This document shows, one piece after another, positions 9,646-21,748 of a stretch of DNA of 64,000 nucleotides (within the stretch, counting starts at the first letter, position 1; the number at the start of each line of letters is the position of its first letter). A model generated the notes under the pieces. It worked only from the letters and a program-made list of their open reading frames with translations. It searched no databases and was not told where the DNA came from. Source of the DNA: Drosophila persimilis (Eukaryota; Arthropoda; Insecta; Diptera; Drosophilidae); contig NW_020825330.1 in the NCBI RefSeq assembly GCF_003286085.1, positions 558,001 to 622,000 of the forward strand. The letters are read 5' to 3'. The translations under genes and the position numbers were made by a program.

Positions 9646-12600
9646 ATGGATAACGGCAAACTTAGTGCCGTTCGCGTGGCCGTTCGCGAAGCACCATTTC
9701 GTTCCTTCCTAGGCCGACAGGAGCCCAGCATCGTCCAGTTCTCGCCGCAGGCCGGCAACGTAAGTGATCGTCCACTCCTGTACTGTAACTGTACCTGGAC
9801 GCCATTTCATCAATATAAAATCCAGTGATAATAATAATCTTTGTCCTCGTCCCATTCCTGTGTGCCCCCATACCGCCTCAGTCACTGGTGGTGGACCAGA
9901 ACGATTACCACTTCGACCACGCTTTCCGCTCGAGCGTCAGCCAGGAGCAGCTCTACGATGCGCTCATCCAGCCGCTAGTGGATAAGCTCTTTTGTGGCTT
10001 CCAGTGCACGGCCATGGCCTACGGCCAGACGGGCACCGGCAAGAGCTACTCCATGGGCATGGTCACGGACAAAGAGCCCACCAAAGAGGAGCACCTGGGC
10101 GTCCTGCCGCGCTGCCTGAGGGACATCCTGGATCGGGTGGCCGCACAGCAAGAGAACACCGCGGAGCTCACACGGATCACCGCCTCCTTCATCGAGATAT
10201 ACAACGAGAAGGCGTTCGACCTGTTGAGCACCTCGCCCATGGACCCCATGGTGACCTCGCGCTGTCAGAGCCGCACCTGCATGCCGCTGGCCAGCCAGCA
10301 GGATCTGCAGCGCCTGCTGCAGCTGGGGACGAGCAATCGCCACGTCCGGCGCACCAACATGAACGCGAAAAGCTCCCGCTCCCACGCCATCGTGACCATT
10401 CATGTGTGGCAAGAGGACGGCAAGGAGCTCGCACGCATGAACATCGTCGATCTGGCCGGCTCTGAGGGCGTGCGCCGCACCGGGCACGAGGGTGTGGCTC
10501 GCCAGGAGGGAGTCAACATCAACCTAGGCCTGCTGAGCATCAACAAGGTGGTGATGGCCTTGGCGGCCGGCCATGCTGTGATCCCCTACCGCGACAGTAT
10601 CCTCACCACGGTCCTGCAGGGTGAGTAACCCGCGACCCATCCATTTACGCATCATGCGATCTGATTATAATCTTTAATATCTCATTCGCAGAGTCGCTGA
10701 CCTCGCAGTCGTACCTCACCTTCCTCGCGTGCATCAGTCCGCACGGCTGCGACCTAACCGAGACCATTTCTACGCTCCGCTTCGCCAAGAGCGCCAAGCG
10801 GCTGCGCCTCAATCCCCAGCAGATGAATATGGCGCGCGCCCACCAGCTCCAGCTGCAGCAGAAGGTAAGCCATCCTAGATATAGTCGCTGTCAACGCAGT
10901 CGAGGATTACCTCGCGCATGCGCCGCTTGTAGAGCTCCTCGTTGCCGGTGCCCAGGAAGCCGGCTCCCTGGAGGTTAGTGCTGCCGCCGGCTTCGATCAT
11001 ATCGCTGATAGCCTGCAGATCGGGCACATCCTGGCCCTGCATGGTCACTATCGGCAGCACCATCATGGCGAGGAGCAGGCCTACGGCCGCCTTGGCACGT
11101 AGCTGCTCCGCAAAAGCCTTTCGAGGCAGCAGCTGCTCTACGGACTCACCCAGTCTGAGAAAGGATTAAGATAAGAGGCATTACCGGATACGATTATCTT
11201 TAAATGGGATAGGGATTATAGGTGGGGCGCTCACCTCGTCAGCTGCTGGCCTAGCTGGACATGGTACTCCTCGAGCATGGCCTGCAGATGCCTTTGGCGG
11301 AAGGCGCGCGTGGTGCAGGTGAATAGGAAGTAGGCCAGATCCGTTACTGGGGAGGCATAGCGCATCAGCTGCCAGTCGATCAGCCGGAGATCGAGCGGAC
11401 AGAGCCTGTACATGATGTTGTTGTTCCAGCAGTCGCCGTGGCAGACCACGGCATAGGGCTCGCAGTTGGTGCCGTTGATCAGGGGCAGGAGCAGGTCGAA
11501 GTAGGTTCCCCGCGAGAAGTACTCCCTCAGCCGCGCCCCGTACGCGTCATCCGCCGGGGAGAGCAGAGCGCTGAGCGCACTCTCCTTGAGGTTCTCGAAG
11601 TATGAGGCGAGGGCGGTGTCGTCCCGCCGCTGCTCGAAGATGTCTACCATTTGGCGGAAGGGGAGCAGCCTCTCGGGGCACTGGCGCTTGGCCGCCAGGG
11701 AGACGGCGTGCAGCTTGCCGTAGGCGCGCATCACCTGCGCCACATGCTGGAGGGGTAGGTGTCTGAAGCGGTCGTGTAGCTGGAAGCCGGAGCGGCACAG
11801 ATCCTCCAGTACAATGCACTCGTCGGGCTCGTCGCGGCAGGTGTGGAAGCAGCGGGCGTGCTGCCGGAAGCGCTCCTCCTCGGGCACGCCCCACCGCTCC
11901 TGCAGCTCCTCCACGAGGGGCAGGAACTCCTCGTAGGCCTGCGACTCGCGCAGGAAGCACGGCCTGGCGAAAAACTGCTTGCGCCGGACGCTGTTCTGAG
12001 GCGGCAGCTTCACCACCAGGCTGCGATCGGGGGGCACGCGTAGGCGCCACACCACGCCCAGGTAGTTGTCGCCTTTGGCGCTGGCTCGCTGCAGGTGATC
12101 GCTGAGCTCTGAGCTCGCGGGCAGGCTCTTCTCTGGCCAGAGTTCCCTGATCAGCTGCCGGAGGCGCATGGTCACGCGCTCATTGGGGAGATCATCCTGG
12201 GTCGGTTCCTCCTCCTCCTCCTCCTGCTCCTGTCCCGGCGGCTTCTCCCTCTGCGGCTCCATGCTGAACTGCGCCACAGGCGGTCTCATGAACGGCTTTT
12301 ATAGGATGTCGATGGGAAACCGCAGCAACCACAAGCGAGCATCTACATATGCGCCTTCTCATGTTTCCCCTTTTTCGCATTGCAGCAATCCATGGCCGCC
12401 CGCACGCCGCACATCTTCCGGAGGGTGATGACCAGCTCGACGTCCGTCAAGCGGAGCAGGCCGCCCCAGAACGCTGGCGCAGGAGCCCCCATTCAGAACA
12501 GCTCTTACCTGATGCCGCCCAAGGCCAAGGAGAGCATACCCCTGATGCAGCTGCAGCTGCAGCGCACGCGGTCGGAGATGGGGCTGACGCCAAAGGCCAA

Positions 12601-13757
12601 GAAAAGGTGGGCTCCATTCGACTCCCCCCTTGAGAGCGTGCTCTGACCATCTATCTTTATGCCTCTCCCCAGGGCCCGCGAGGAATTGCAGCTAGAAATG
12701 GGACTGATTGCGCCATCGGTCAGCGACATGTCAGAGAGCAGTCTCGTTCAGCCACAAGATTTGAAACCACTGGCATTGCCCATGCTCCACATCCAGCGCA
12801 CGCGCTCCGAGATGGTGCTGACGCCCAAGGGTGAGAGGAGGTGCGTACAAGATGGAGACTCTCCCGATGTGACCCTTTCTAGCTCGGGTCTGCATCTGAT
12901 TATCCCTCTAAATAGAGGCCAAGAGGAGGAGCTCCAGCTGGATGCGACATTGGTGGAGCCATCGAGGATCAATTTCTCGGACTGCACCCAGGAGGAGCAG
13001 GACTCCAAGACAATGGCCCCCCCACCGCCTCCGGATAATGGCAGGAGGAGAAGCAGGAGCTTCTTCCATTCCTCTGTGCTGAGCATACCAGAGGAACCAG
13101 GCGCACAGCAGCAGCAGTCGCAGCAGCCCATGAGGTGCCTCTTCTTCAGCAGTCCCTTCAGTCCGATCAATCTGCAACCGGCTGACTCATTGCAGATGAG
13201 CGGCATCCTGCCACTGGAGACCAGTGTAAGGCCACAGGTGAGACGCTCCGCCCGCTTGAACAGCATGTGCAACATTACGCAGCATCCGCCGGAGCAGCAG
13301 GAGCAGCAGCAGCAGCAGCAAAAGAATGAGAGTGTACTGCGCCGCAGCATGAGACTGGCGGTGAAATTGGAGAAGGGCGTCGTGCAAACCAAGGACTTGT
13401 TGACCACACAGATCTCGGGCAGCGTAAGAGTCCGTGGCGTTCGCTCAAAGGCGGCCGCGACAAACTGGATGAGCAAGCATCGGGTCATGTTCCTGAATCT
13501 TCTCAACACGGCGGAAGTTCGCGAGCTACAGAAGCTGCCTGGCATTGGCCCGAAGACCGCCTTTGCCCTGGTTATGCAGCGGTGAGTGAACAGCAGAGGT
13601 GTCACAAAATAATTCCAATAATTCCGGGCTGTCGTCTCTTTTCTCCCGCAGATCGCGGCTGGGCGGCTTCCAGAGCTTGGCTCAGATTGAGAGCCTGCCC
13701 ATCTGGGCCGGCAAGAAGTGGCTGCGCGTGTGCCAGGCCAACTGTTTGGATCCGTAG
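9646..13757 (+). CDS. nod: Nod chromokinesin (kinesin-10-like)
   Basis: Nod pushes chromosome arms poleward to the spindle equator and segregates achiasmate chromosomes in female meiosis. Exons: 9646-9759, 9882-10620, 10692-10864, 12386-12606, 12673-13581, 13652-13757; all phases agree, giving 753 aa. The motor has the P-loop GQTGTGKS (about residue 86), switch I NAKSSRSH (about 199) and switch II DLAGSEG (about 228). The tail has TRSE(M)xLTPK repeats and a C-terminal helix-hairpin-helix (LQKLPGIGPKTAFALVMQR) ending WLRVCQANCLDP, as in D. melanogaster Nod. The protein is longer than the 666-aa melanogaster form because a tail segment is duplicated. The duplicate probably contains a real intron at 12841-12915 (75 bp, phase 2, open if retained); splicing it gives 728 aa. 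The third intron hosts an antisense kinase-like gene. Confidence 0.95.
10875..12289 (-). CDS. EcKinase-family protein (CHK kinase-like), nested in a nod intron
   Basis: This belongs to the EcKinase/DUF227 family, insect small-molecule kinases linked to ecdysteroid 22-phosphorylation and detoxification; the substrate here is unknown. Exons 11235-12289 and 10875-11154 (80-bp intron, donor GTGAGC, phase 2) give 444 aa, normal for the family. Visible motifs: a Brenner-like catalytic loop CHGDCWNNNIMY (about residue 282) and the metal-binding LRLIDWQ (about 301), followed by DLAYFLFTCTT. An alternative start is M10. The N-terminus is Glu/Gln-rich (QEQEEEEEE). The whole coding region lies in the 1,521-bp nod intron 3 (10865-12385) on the opposite strand; its stop is 11 bp from the nod donor. 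Confidence 0.9.
12841..12915 (+). other. Candidate extra intron inside nod exon 5
   Basis: GAGGAG|GTGCGT donor and CTAAATAG|AGGCC acceptor bound 75 nt with no stop in frame. Flanking coding sequence repeats that around intron 4 (TRSEMxLTPK before, EELQL after), and both introns are phase 2. Retained or removed, the frame is kept. Confidence 0.55.
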
Positions 13758-13935
13758 GAACCACAGTAAATCATCCCAACCAACCTAACAACTTTTTTGT
13801 GTGTGTAATAGTCCTGTCGATGTTTAATAGTTTTTTTGTTTGTTTGTGATTTTTTTAATTTTATAGAAACTAGCGTAGGGTTAAACTAAGGAAGCAGCGA
13901 ATCATCCCAGAACCAATGAAAACTATTGTATTTTA

Positions 13936-13941
13936 AATAAA
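13936..13941 (+). terminator. Poly(A) signal AATAAA of nod
   Basis: AATAAA lies 179 bp after the nod stop codon. Confidence 0.6.
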
Positions 13942-14443
13942 CATTTTGTAACACCGTTACCTTTAAGTGATCCTTTAATAATTGATGTAAACTAAAGATT
14001 AAATTCCCATCATATATAGGTACATATGTGTCATAATTTCGTTACTCAATTATTAGGTATTAATAGAAAGTGACGCATTTAGGAGTAAATTGGAACATTG
14101 ACAAATCAGTGAACGAACTAAGATATAGGCAAAACAAAATAATCTGGATTGTATTCATTATTTTGTAATTATCAAATAGACCCTGAAACCAATTTAGATA
14201 CGTCATAGCCCTGTCGACAACCACGAGTTTAATAATCTATAATACTTACATATATGAACCGAATGAAAGAGATCTGCGGAGATATGGACACACTCCCGGC
14301 AAACACTCGACAAGCCAGCGGGAGGTGACCTCATAGAAAAAACATATCGTGTGCTAAATTAGACCGGACCGTATGCTGTATTTATTAGTGTGGGCCCTGC
14401 CACCAGCTTCTATATTAAGGATTGGCTTAGAAGCTTATATATA

Positions 14444-14515
14444 TCCTCGATAGTATAGTGGTCAGTATCCCCGCCTGTCACGCGGGAGACCGGGGTTCAA
14501 TTCCCCGTCGGGGAG
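14444..14515 (+). tRNA. tRNA-Asp (GUC)
   Basis: A 72-nt cloverleaf. Acceptor stem TCCTCGA pairs with TCGGGGA (one T-G wobble); the anticodon stem CCCGC/GCGGG closes loop CTGTCAC with anticodon GTC at 14477-14479; the B box reads GGTTCAATTCC. A long T run about 40 nt downstream (14558-14566) can serve as Pol III terminator. No intron. Confidence 0.96.
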
Positions 14516-16256
14516 TAGTATTGCTGCAAGGTATCATGAGTGATTAGTTTTACTCCTTTTTTTTTTTGGACTTTAAGTGGACTAGTAAGGAATGATGTCA
14601 AATGTTCAGATTATATGGATTTGACCAATTTCCCGGTCTGCTATATATAGTACTTCATGTGTTGCTGAAGATATTTTAACCAATCGTTGAAGTCATACAT
14701 ACATATGTACATATGTACACACATATATATATTTTTCTGTACATAACTCCACTAAAGATTATCCAAAACGAATCATTATATCATATGGTTGTCATAGAAA
14801 GGAAACATCTTAACGGTGTCCATCTTCCTTTTCGTACGTGCGTGACTTTGGGAAAATTGGACAGCAATCATCTCTAGTTTCTCCCCAATGGCTGTCCCTG
14901 TCTTGCTTGCACTCTCACTCTCTTTTCCTTCTGCATGTGGGATCGATGTGCAAGTTGTTTTGCCACCTTGCACAGTGCTAGAGGCAGGGGTGGTGACAGA
15001 AAATGTATCTTAAAGATATGTAAGTACATTTAGTTACGGCCGGGCCAAAACAAAGCCCGCAGGCCACCCTCTGCCCGTTTATCAACCGCAGCCGCAGCCG
15101 GTGACCGATATAGCGGCTCTTGTTTTTTGGTAAACAAGATAAGGACAAAGAGAAGAGCCGATCGATGAGAAGAGAGCAGAGAGCGGAGAGCAGAAAGGAA
15201 TCTAAGTGGCGTTTTCTGATTGGAAATTGCTTAAAGATAACGCCCGAATATAAGCGTTGCTGGCTGTGGGCAGGGGCAGGGGCAGGCGCTACAAGTTAGG
15301 TACAAAGTGTATCTGGTTAGCCGCAGCCGCAGTCGCAGTAACAGTCGCCACCGCTGCCAAATAGCAAAGAGGAAAGGAAAAGGCGAGCAAAAGAAACCAG
15401 CAAAACAGAAAACAAGAAAAAACGCGTCTTTGTGCGAGCAAAACAAACAAGACAACTTATGTACACCGCAATCAGGGAAGGCGACTCTTAAATACCCTTC
15501 TACCAGCAGAGAGTAATATGACTGTTAATCGTCCATCTCTCTTTTGCTCTCAGACTTTCCCTTCCGGCACAACAAGACTGCCGTTAAGACGGCACTTTTG
15601 CAGTACATATGTATACACACACATATGTAATACAATCAATTAGTGAATCGCAAAAATGTATGACAACGAACCACACCCTCTTCTATATCTAGCCACAAGC
15701 CGTCGTCTCTCTCCGAGCCGGTTAGAGTGCACGCTTCGTACGCCACAACAAAATCTCAGCGCCGCATAAAATGCGCCGCAAAAACAAGCTAGGCAGCGGC
15801 AGCGGCAGTGGCAGAGGCGGTGGCAGCGCCAGCAGCAGCAGCTCCAAGCCAAGGTATATTAAACAGAAGGTAAGGTAGTTCGCGAATGCTGCAACATGAT
15901 AATTAATTCTCATGCGTCTAATTATACCTTCCCTTTAATAGACCTTGAACTTTTTGATCACAACATATGTAAGAAAAAATGTAATAAACAAAACAAAGCC
16001 ATAACCAGGCAAAGGACAAGGTACATATATTTAAGCGATTGTGAGTCAAATCCGTACTTCAGATATCCTCTCTACACTTTTTCTGTCTATCCGAATGCAT
16101 TGTCATGTTCCTACTGTGAAGCAAAATATGCAAACATCCTGAGGGTGCTATCTGGCAAGTCCTCAATCCTTCTACTGAATATACATACCTTGGCAAAGCA
16201 AGCAACGACGACCGGCTTTTTTTACATATGTGTGTAGACTGCACACGCCACCACCC

Positions 16257-16644
16257 CACTATGGTCCCAACGACCACTTTTGTTGGCCAAAACCCAATTT
16301 TTAAAAGTAACAACTAAAGCCTGGTTTTGATCACTCTGCATTAGAAAAAGAGTGATCCTGCGTGCGCCCCAACTTGTAAAGTAAAATAATTTTTGAAAAG
16401 GTACTGTTATATTCCAAAAAAGGTCGCACAGCACGAATAAGGCCGATCTTCTTGTATCAGAGGGAGGAAACATCAATTTATTGATTTGAGCGTCAAGCAT
16501 GGCCGGACGAAAATGAGGCAAATACGACGGAGAAGGCTAAATTACTTCGTAAGGCTGTAAAGGACCCAGTCGGAATAAAAAAATGTTGTTTCGTTCGCGA
16601 GTTATTAATTTTGGCCAACAAAAGTGGTCGTTGGGACCATAGTG
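16257..16644. mobile_element. Non-autonomous Transib-like DNA element with 36-bp perfect TIRs
   Basis: The two ends are perfect 36-bp inverted repeats beginning CACTATGGTCCCAACGACCA (16257-16292 and 16609-16644). They are flanked by a 5-bp direct repeat CACCC (16252-16256 and 16645-16649). CAC-ATG type termini plus a 5-bp GC-rich target duplication are the marks of the Transib superfamily, the relatives of RAG1. The 388-bp body encodes no transposase, so it would need one in trans. It lies about 400 bp upstream of the GstT start codon. Confidence 0.75.
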
Positions 16645-17045
16645 CACCCCCTCGCGGGCACCGACAACCCGGCAAAGCAACGCATCACATACACACATTT
16701 CGGCTTCTGCTGCCTCTGCGCAGCGGCAACTGGCAACTGGTTGTTGTTGCCGAACGCCGACGCGCTGCGCTGCCAAAAGGCGACGCCAACTTCGTGCGTT
16801 TAAAATGTCGCAGCCGCAGCGGCTTTGAGCTCTGTCTAGAAGCAGCACTCCAGAAGAGCAGAGCAACTAAAACTAGTCAAAGTCAATTCAAATTCAGTTT
16901 CGGTTCGAATGCGGATTTTGTTTTGATTGGACATTCGAATCAGCTGATTATTGTGTTAACCGTTAACCTGTGATCCGATCTCCAGTTAAGGAGACCAGCA
17001 GCAACAGCAGAAGCTGTATAAGCAGTATCACACGATCCAACAATC

Positions 17046-20000
17046 ATGGCGCAACCTTTGAAATTCTACTTTGATTTCCTGAATCAATCCAGTAGGGCAC
17101 TCTACATATTTCTGGAGGCCTCCAAGATACCGTTCGAGGCGATACCCATATCGATGCTCAAAGGTGAGTACGTGCCCAGCAGCACACACAGCCCACACCG
17201 AGCCCACACACAAATGTACATATGTATACATATACACATAGGGCCCAAAGGTCGACCACACAAACACGAACATTTCTATGCACTTATATTGCTATCCCTT
17301 TCATGGATTCGGTTTTTGGAATGGGGTTTTCAACAAATTTTCCGCTCGTTAAAAATTCCACTGGTTAGGTCTCCACTTTACTCAAAGGTTTTTGAAGGGG
17401 AAAGCGAGACTGCCCATTGCAATGCCACAAAGATTGAGTAATATCCAAAGCCCAAACAAAGGTACAACTACACCCGCACTCGCATTCCCTTCTCTAAACA
17501 GTAGTAGAAATCACCAGAAAATTTAATGATGAATCAAGAATTAATTGAAATTAGTCACAGGAATTTTTTCACCTCAGTCGAGTACAATGTATCGATCGTT
17601 ATTTTTGTCGCGAGATAAGTGTACGTGAGGATTCCTATAAAAAATGGGAGCTACTGCCATTAGAACGACTAGTGGAACGTGTTTTATTTGTCGAATCGAT
17701 TAGGGGACTCATTTCCCTGCCCTGGCCACAAAATCTTTGGCGCATTCAAGAATCCATCGTATTTGCACAGAAAGCTACGGACCTGATGGCTACTTACTGG
17801 GTATACGTATACCACCTGTGTGGTATCCGTGTTAGATCTATCACCTGCTTGCCAAGTTTTGGGCCACAATAAAAGCGGTTTGAGAAGCACCTACTGCAGC
17901 TCTTTGTTGTGTCGTTTTTCTTGTCTTTGAGTGTGGACTTGGTCAAGGTTACAGAAACTACGAAACTGTTGCGTGGTGTAGCATCCGCGCACGCATACGG
18001 TTAGCGCTGAACGCTTATCGAGACCACGCCCCCCATAAACTATAGAATTAATTCGAGGATGCAATCAGGCAGTGACAGAGGCTGAGCCATTAACAAGCTG
18101 TGCCTTTAATCGCACATACTATATGCGAAATGCGATCTGCGATCTGCGCCATTGCATACATATCACATCACCTCAACACATCGTACGAGTGCGAGAGCGA
18201 GTGCGAGAGCGAGTGTGAGTGTGAGTGCGAGTATATATACATATATAATTACGATCTCTTGTCAAGTTGGCTATTTCTTGGCTGACGTCAGCCCCCCTCC
18301 ATGTCCCATGCCCCATGCACTCCCCTGCCTTGAAGATACAAGTGATATCCGTGTCTGAGATCCAAGATCCGAGATCGAGTCTCTTCACTGTATGCTAATC
18401 GCATGGAATGGTATGGCTTGGCAGGCGCCTGCCTGCCTTCAGCAGATCATCGAAGCTTTTATTTCGTCCAGAGACAGACAGCGACAGCAACAGCAAAAGC
18501 GCAGCGACTGAAGCAGAGACTGAGACTGCAGCAGAGGCTTAAGCCTAGACTATACCGGGGGGCTGGCCGAGACCAGTTGGACTTTGCCCCGCAACTCGAC
18601 TTGGTGGATCGAGTGCAGCCGCAGACAACCACAAAGCAATGGCAACGGCTGCAAAGCTTAGAAAATCAGAGTCAATGCAGGCAACGGCTACGACGACGGC
18701 GACGGCGACAACCTTGTGGAGGTTAAAGACTCCGATCCAGCCGATACGATCCGATGCGCTCTACGCTGTGGAGGTAAACATTGGCTTTTACTGTTTGTGG
18801 GGGCTAAATCGTAATGTTCCCATATCATCGTATTATCGTATCATCGTATTTTCAGCGTGTGTACACTCGATCTATGCCCCCCTAAGCAATACGAAGCAGA
18901 ATCTAATCTTTGGGCCTTCCCACTTTATGGGCCAACTGGGGCAATGGGAATGCAATTGCCTTTGGAGCAGGTTCTGTAGATAGTTTTCCAATCTTTTTGG
19001 TAAGAGGCTTCGCTTATCTCTCATGGGTATTGCAAGTAGATTTCAGAGAGATCTAAATATTACCTGAAGCTATATAGTAGCTATATATGAGTATTTCCAG
19101 TGATATTTCCCTCAGACTTTCATATAGATCCACAGCTAACCAGCCACAGCTAACCCGTTTAGACTCCACAGAGTATCCGTCTGGAATGTCAGTCCATCAA
19201 CCAATCACGTGCCACTCACGAGCCGCCCTTCGGTCTGGTATAGTTTCACATAGTTACACTTCTAATCAAAACACAATCCCATTCAGATAGGGCCGTAATG
19301 TTGCTTTAATTTGCCAAATGGCAGCAATTATAGAATTGAAAAATTGCCGCTGCTTTTTCAAATCTAATCAAATGATGTCGGGAGTCACAGACCAGACTGT
19401 TATTTGTTCCCGCTCCAGTCTCCCCGCCCCTCGTCACTGTTTGTGGCTGTCAGACTGTCTGACTTGACAATTAATTTCCATGAAATTTTCACTTAATTTC
19501 TTTTGTTTTTGCACACAAAACACCCCATACCGATACCCACACAATCCCATTCCATGCCCCAATCACGATGGGAGCCATGCACATGCCACATCTCACTTAA
19601 TTCGTGCCTGCCTACTCAATTTGTTTATATAGATTTCGATTCCGGAGATGGCCGAGCTGTTTAATTATAGCCTTTCATCATTATCATCATTATTTCCCTT
19701 CCATCCTCCGGAACCCGCCTCGCCTCTTGATTGGGTTCCGTTCCGTTCTGTTCTCTTCGGAGTGGGAGAGGCAGAGGCCCTACAAGTGCCACGAGTATAC
19801 CCCCCCCCCCCCCCCCCCCCCCCCCCCCTTTTTTTCTTATGTATGTATTTACCCTTATCAAGTGCGATATGTTCTTATAACCTTGATGCGACACACACAC
19901 AACTTGACATTGACAATGACTTTGGGACACACCCTCTTTTTTTGGGTGCAATCGGTTCTTATCTTCGGACTGGACTCCTTCCGTATCGGATGATGGAGGG

Positions 20001-20868
20001 CGGGAATCGGCTGTACTATTTCGGGTGTCACCTGTTACCGAGCGTGACTAGTAGATAATCAGAGCAGTGGTGGACAGGAATCAGGCGATGCCGTGATGTA
20101 TGATGACTTTTGGCACTTATCGCTTCTTTTTCCTGCAGGCGAGCACCTGACCGGAGAGTTTCGGGACAAAGTGAACCGGTTCCGCAAGCTGCCGGCTATC
20201 ACCGACCATGGCTACCAGCTGTCGGAGAACGTGGCCATCTTCCGGCATCTGGCGCGGGAGAAGCTCGTGCCGGAGCATTGGTATCCCCGCCGACAGCTGG
20301 GCCGCAGCCGCATCGACGAGTACTTGGCCTGGCAGCAGACGAACATGGGCGTGGCCTGCACGGACTACTTCCAGCAGAAGTGGCTGGTGCCGTATCTGCA
20401 GAAGACGCGTCCAGCGGAGAATGCGGTAAGACTACTAAGAGCTGCTTCCCTCCCAAACTTGCGACTAATCCCTTACCGATGATTATCCACAGGTGAATGT
20501 GGCTGGCAAGCAGCTAGAGCACACACTCAACGATTTCGAGCAGCTGTTCCTCAACTCGCGCAAATTCATGCTGGGGAACAACATCTCCTTTGCTGATCTC
20601 AGTGCCATCTGCGAGATCGATCAGCCCAGTGAGTAGAGTACAGTACATCCCCAAAGAATCCCCAATCACATTCTACCCTCACACAGAATCCATTGGCTTC
20701 AACGCCTTTCAGAACCGCAACAAGCTGGCCCGCTGGTATGAGGCGGTGCGCGACGAACTGGGGCCCTACTACAAGGACGTCCACGCGGAGTTCGAGGCCA
20801 AGCTGAAGCAGAGCAGCGGCAGCAGCAGTCAGGGGCAGCAAGGCGTGGCACAGGCCCTGAAGCAGTAG
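17046..20868 (+). CDS. GstT4: Theta-class glutathione S-transferase
   Basis: A cytosolic enzyme that conjugates glutathione to electrophiles. Exons 17046-17163, 20139-20425, 20493-20628 and 20687-20868 join in phase (1, 0, 1) to give 240 aa, near the usual 228-240 aa. The thioredoxin-like N-domain starts KFYFDFLNQSSRALYIF with the theta-type catalytic Ser in QSSR, then LPAITDHGYQLSENVAIFRHL (cis-Pro and the glutathione-binding SE pair). The helical C-domain has ISFADLSAICEIDQP and a Ser/Gln-rich tail ending VAQALKQ. It differs clearly from the GstT1/T3 type, so I favour GstT4; the class is certain, the paralogue less so. The first intron is 2,975 bp; the others are 58-67 bp. Confidence 0.9.
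17164..20138 (+). other. Large first intron of the theta GST
   Basis: A 2,975-bp intron (donor GTGAGTACG, acceptor TCCTGCAG). It holds simple repeats, GTGCGAGAGCGA-type units at about 18187-18230 and a C run at 19801-19828, and no supported gene. Intronic enhancers or an alternative first exon are possible, but nothing I can identify. Confidence 0.7.
19801..19828. repeat. Homopolymer C run followed by T run
   Basis: About 28 consecutive Cs followed by seven Ts in GstT intron 1. Tract length is likely unstable and may be mis-sized in assembly. Confidence 0.9.
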
Positions 20869-21748
20869 AGAGCCTCAGGACCCAGGACAAATCTTGATTA
20901 GTTTTAACGATTATTAATTATAAATTACCCTCTCTTCAGTCTATTCTATATATCTATTTTTTTTTTTGTTTTTTTGTAATATCCTATAATGAATTTCTTG
21001 AGATTCCCCCTACTATCCCTATCCCACCTCCCTCTTCCCTTTCCCACCCTCGATCTGTGGCACGCCCTAATGGAATGACCCTGCATATATGATCTATATA
21101 GTATTTAGTTGTTAAATATCTTAATTATCCATACATAAAGTACGCTTACAATTGTTTAACCAAAAAACATAATAGCTGGCTAATATCTGTAGACTGTTGG
21201 AGATTGTAACCCTACCCCCAAACGAATATCCGAAGATGCAGATTTGTTTGAAAAAGAATTTAAAAGAGAACCAAACCAGTTGGAATGTTTCCTGATCTGA
21301 CCGAACATCGTGCAGACTAGGACCGACAGGTAGACAATATGGATGGGGCTGATGCTGGGCAAGATGGGACTGCATCTGGCTATTTGATAACTGTAGGGAG
21401 TACCGGCAATAAGAATACTTATCTTGGAGTTACATTTACATTTAGGGTTCATATATATTTCGATTAACATCTGAATGGGTCGTGGTGGTGGGTGGTGGTC
21501 GCCTTCGTGTGACGAGCGAGTGAAGGTGGTGCTAAGGTTGGACGAGGGTTCATAATGAGAACATGACGTGTGTGCAGATGTGTACGTGTGTACAAGTGTG
21601 TACAAAATATAGGATCAGATCAGGGCATCTGTCTGCTTATATCACAATGAGATTTGTATACACAGAAATTGTTTTTGTGTAGAGGAATGCTGATGGATGC
21701 AGAAACGCGTGTCTCTGTGTCTGTGGCTGTGACTGGCCTTCCTCCTAT
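20869..21748. other. Convergent 3' region of GstT and the hydroxylase gene
   Basis: The two genes converge here. I see the GstT 3' UTR, T-rich sequence around 20950-20976 and no further gene. No clear AATAAA was assigned to either gene. Confidence 0.5.

Larger units (their letters stand above)
13942..17045. other. Intergenic nod-GstT region
   Basis: Contains the tRNA-Asp gene (14444-14515) and the small Transib-like element (16257-16644). Otherwise I see only simple sequence: a T run at 14558-14566, GA-rich purine tracts near 15150-15200, and GCAGCGGCAGCGGCAG repeats near 15795. No other gene is supported. The GstT promoter should lie between about 16650 and 17045. Confidence 0.5.

Noticed and set aside
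9975..10487. Antisense 170-codon frame opposite the Nod motor domain
   Set aside because: A shadow of strongly biased codon use in the motor exon.
16222..16866. Coding frames across the Transib-like element
   Set aside because: They read through the TIRs, giving the same ANKSGRWDH peptide from both ends because of the inverted repeat.
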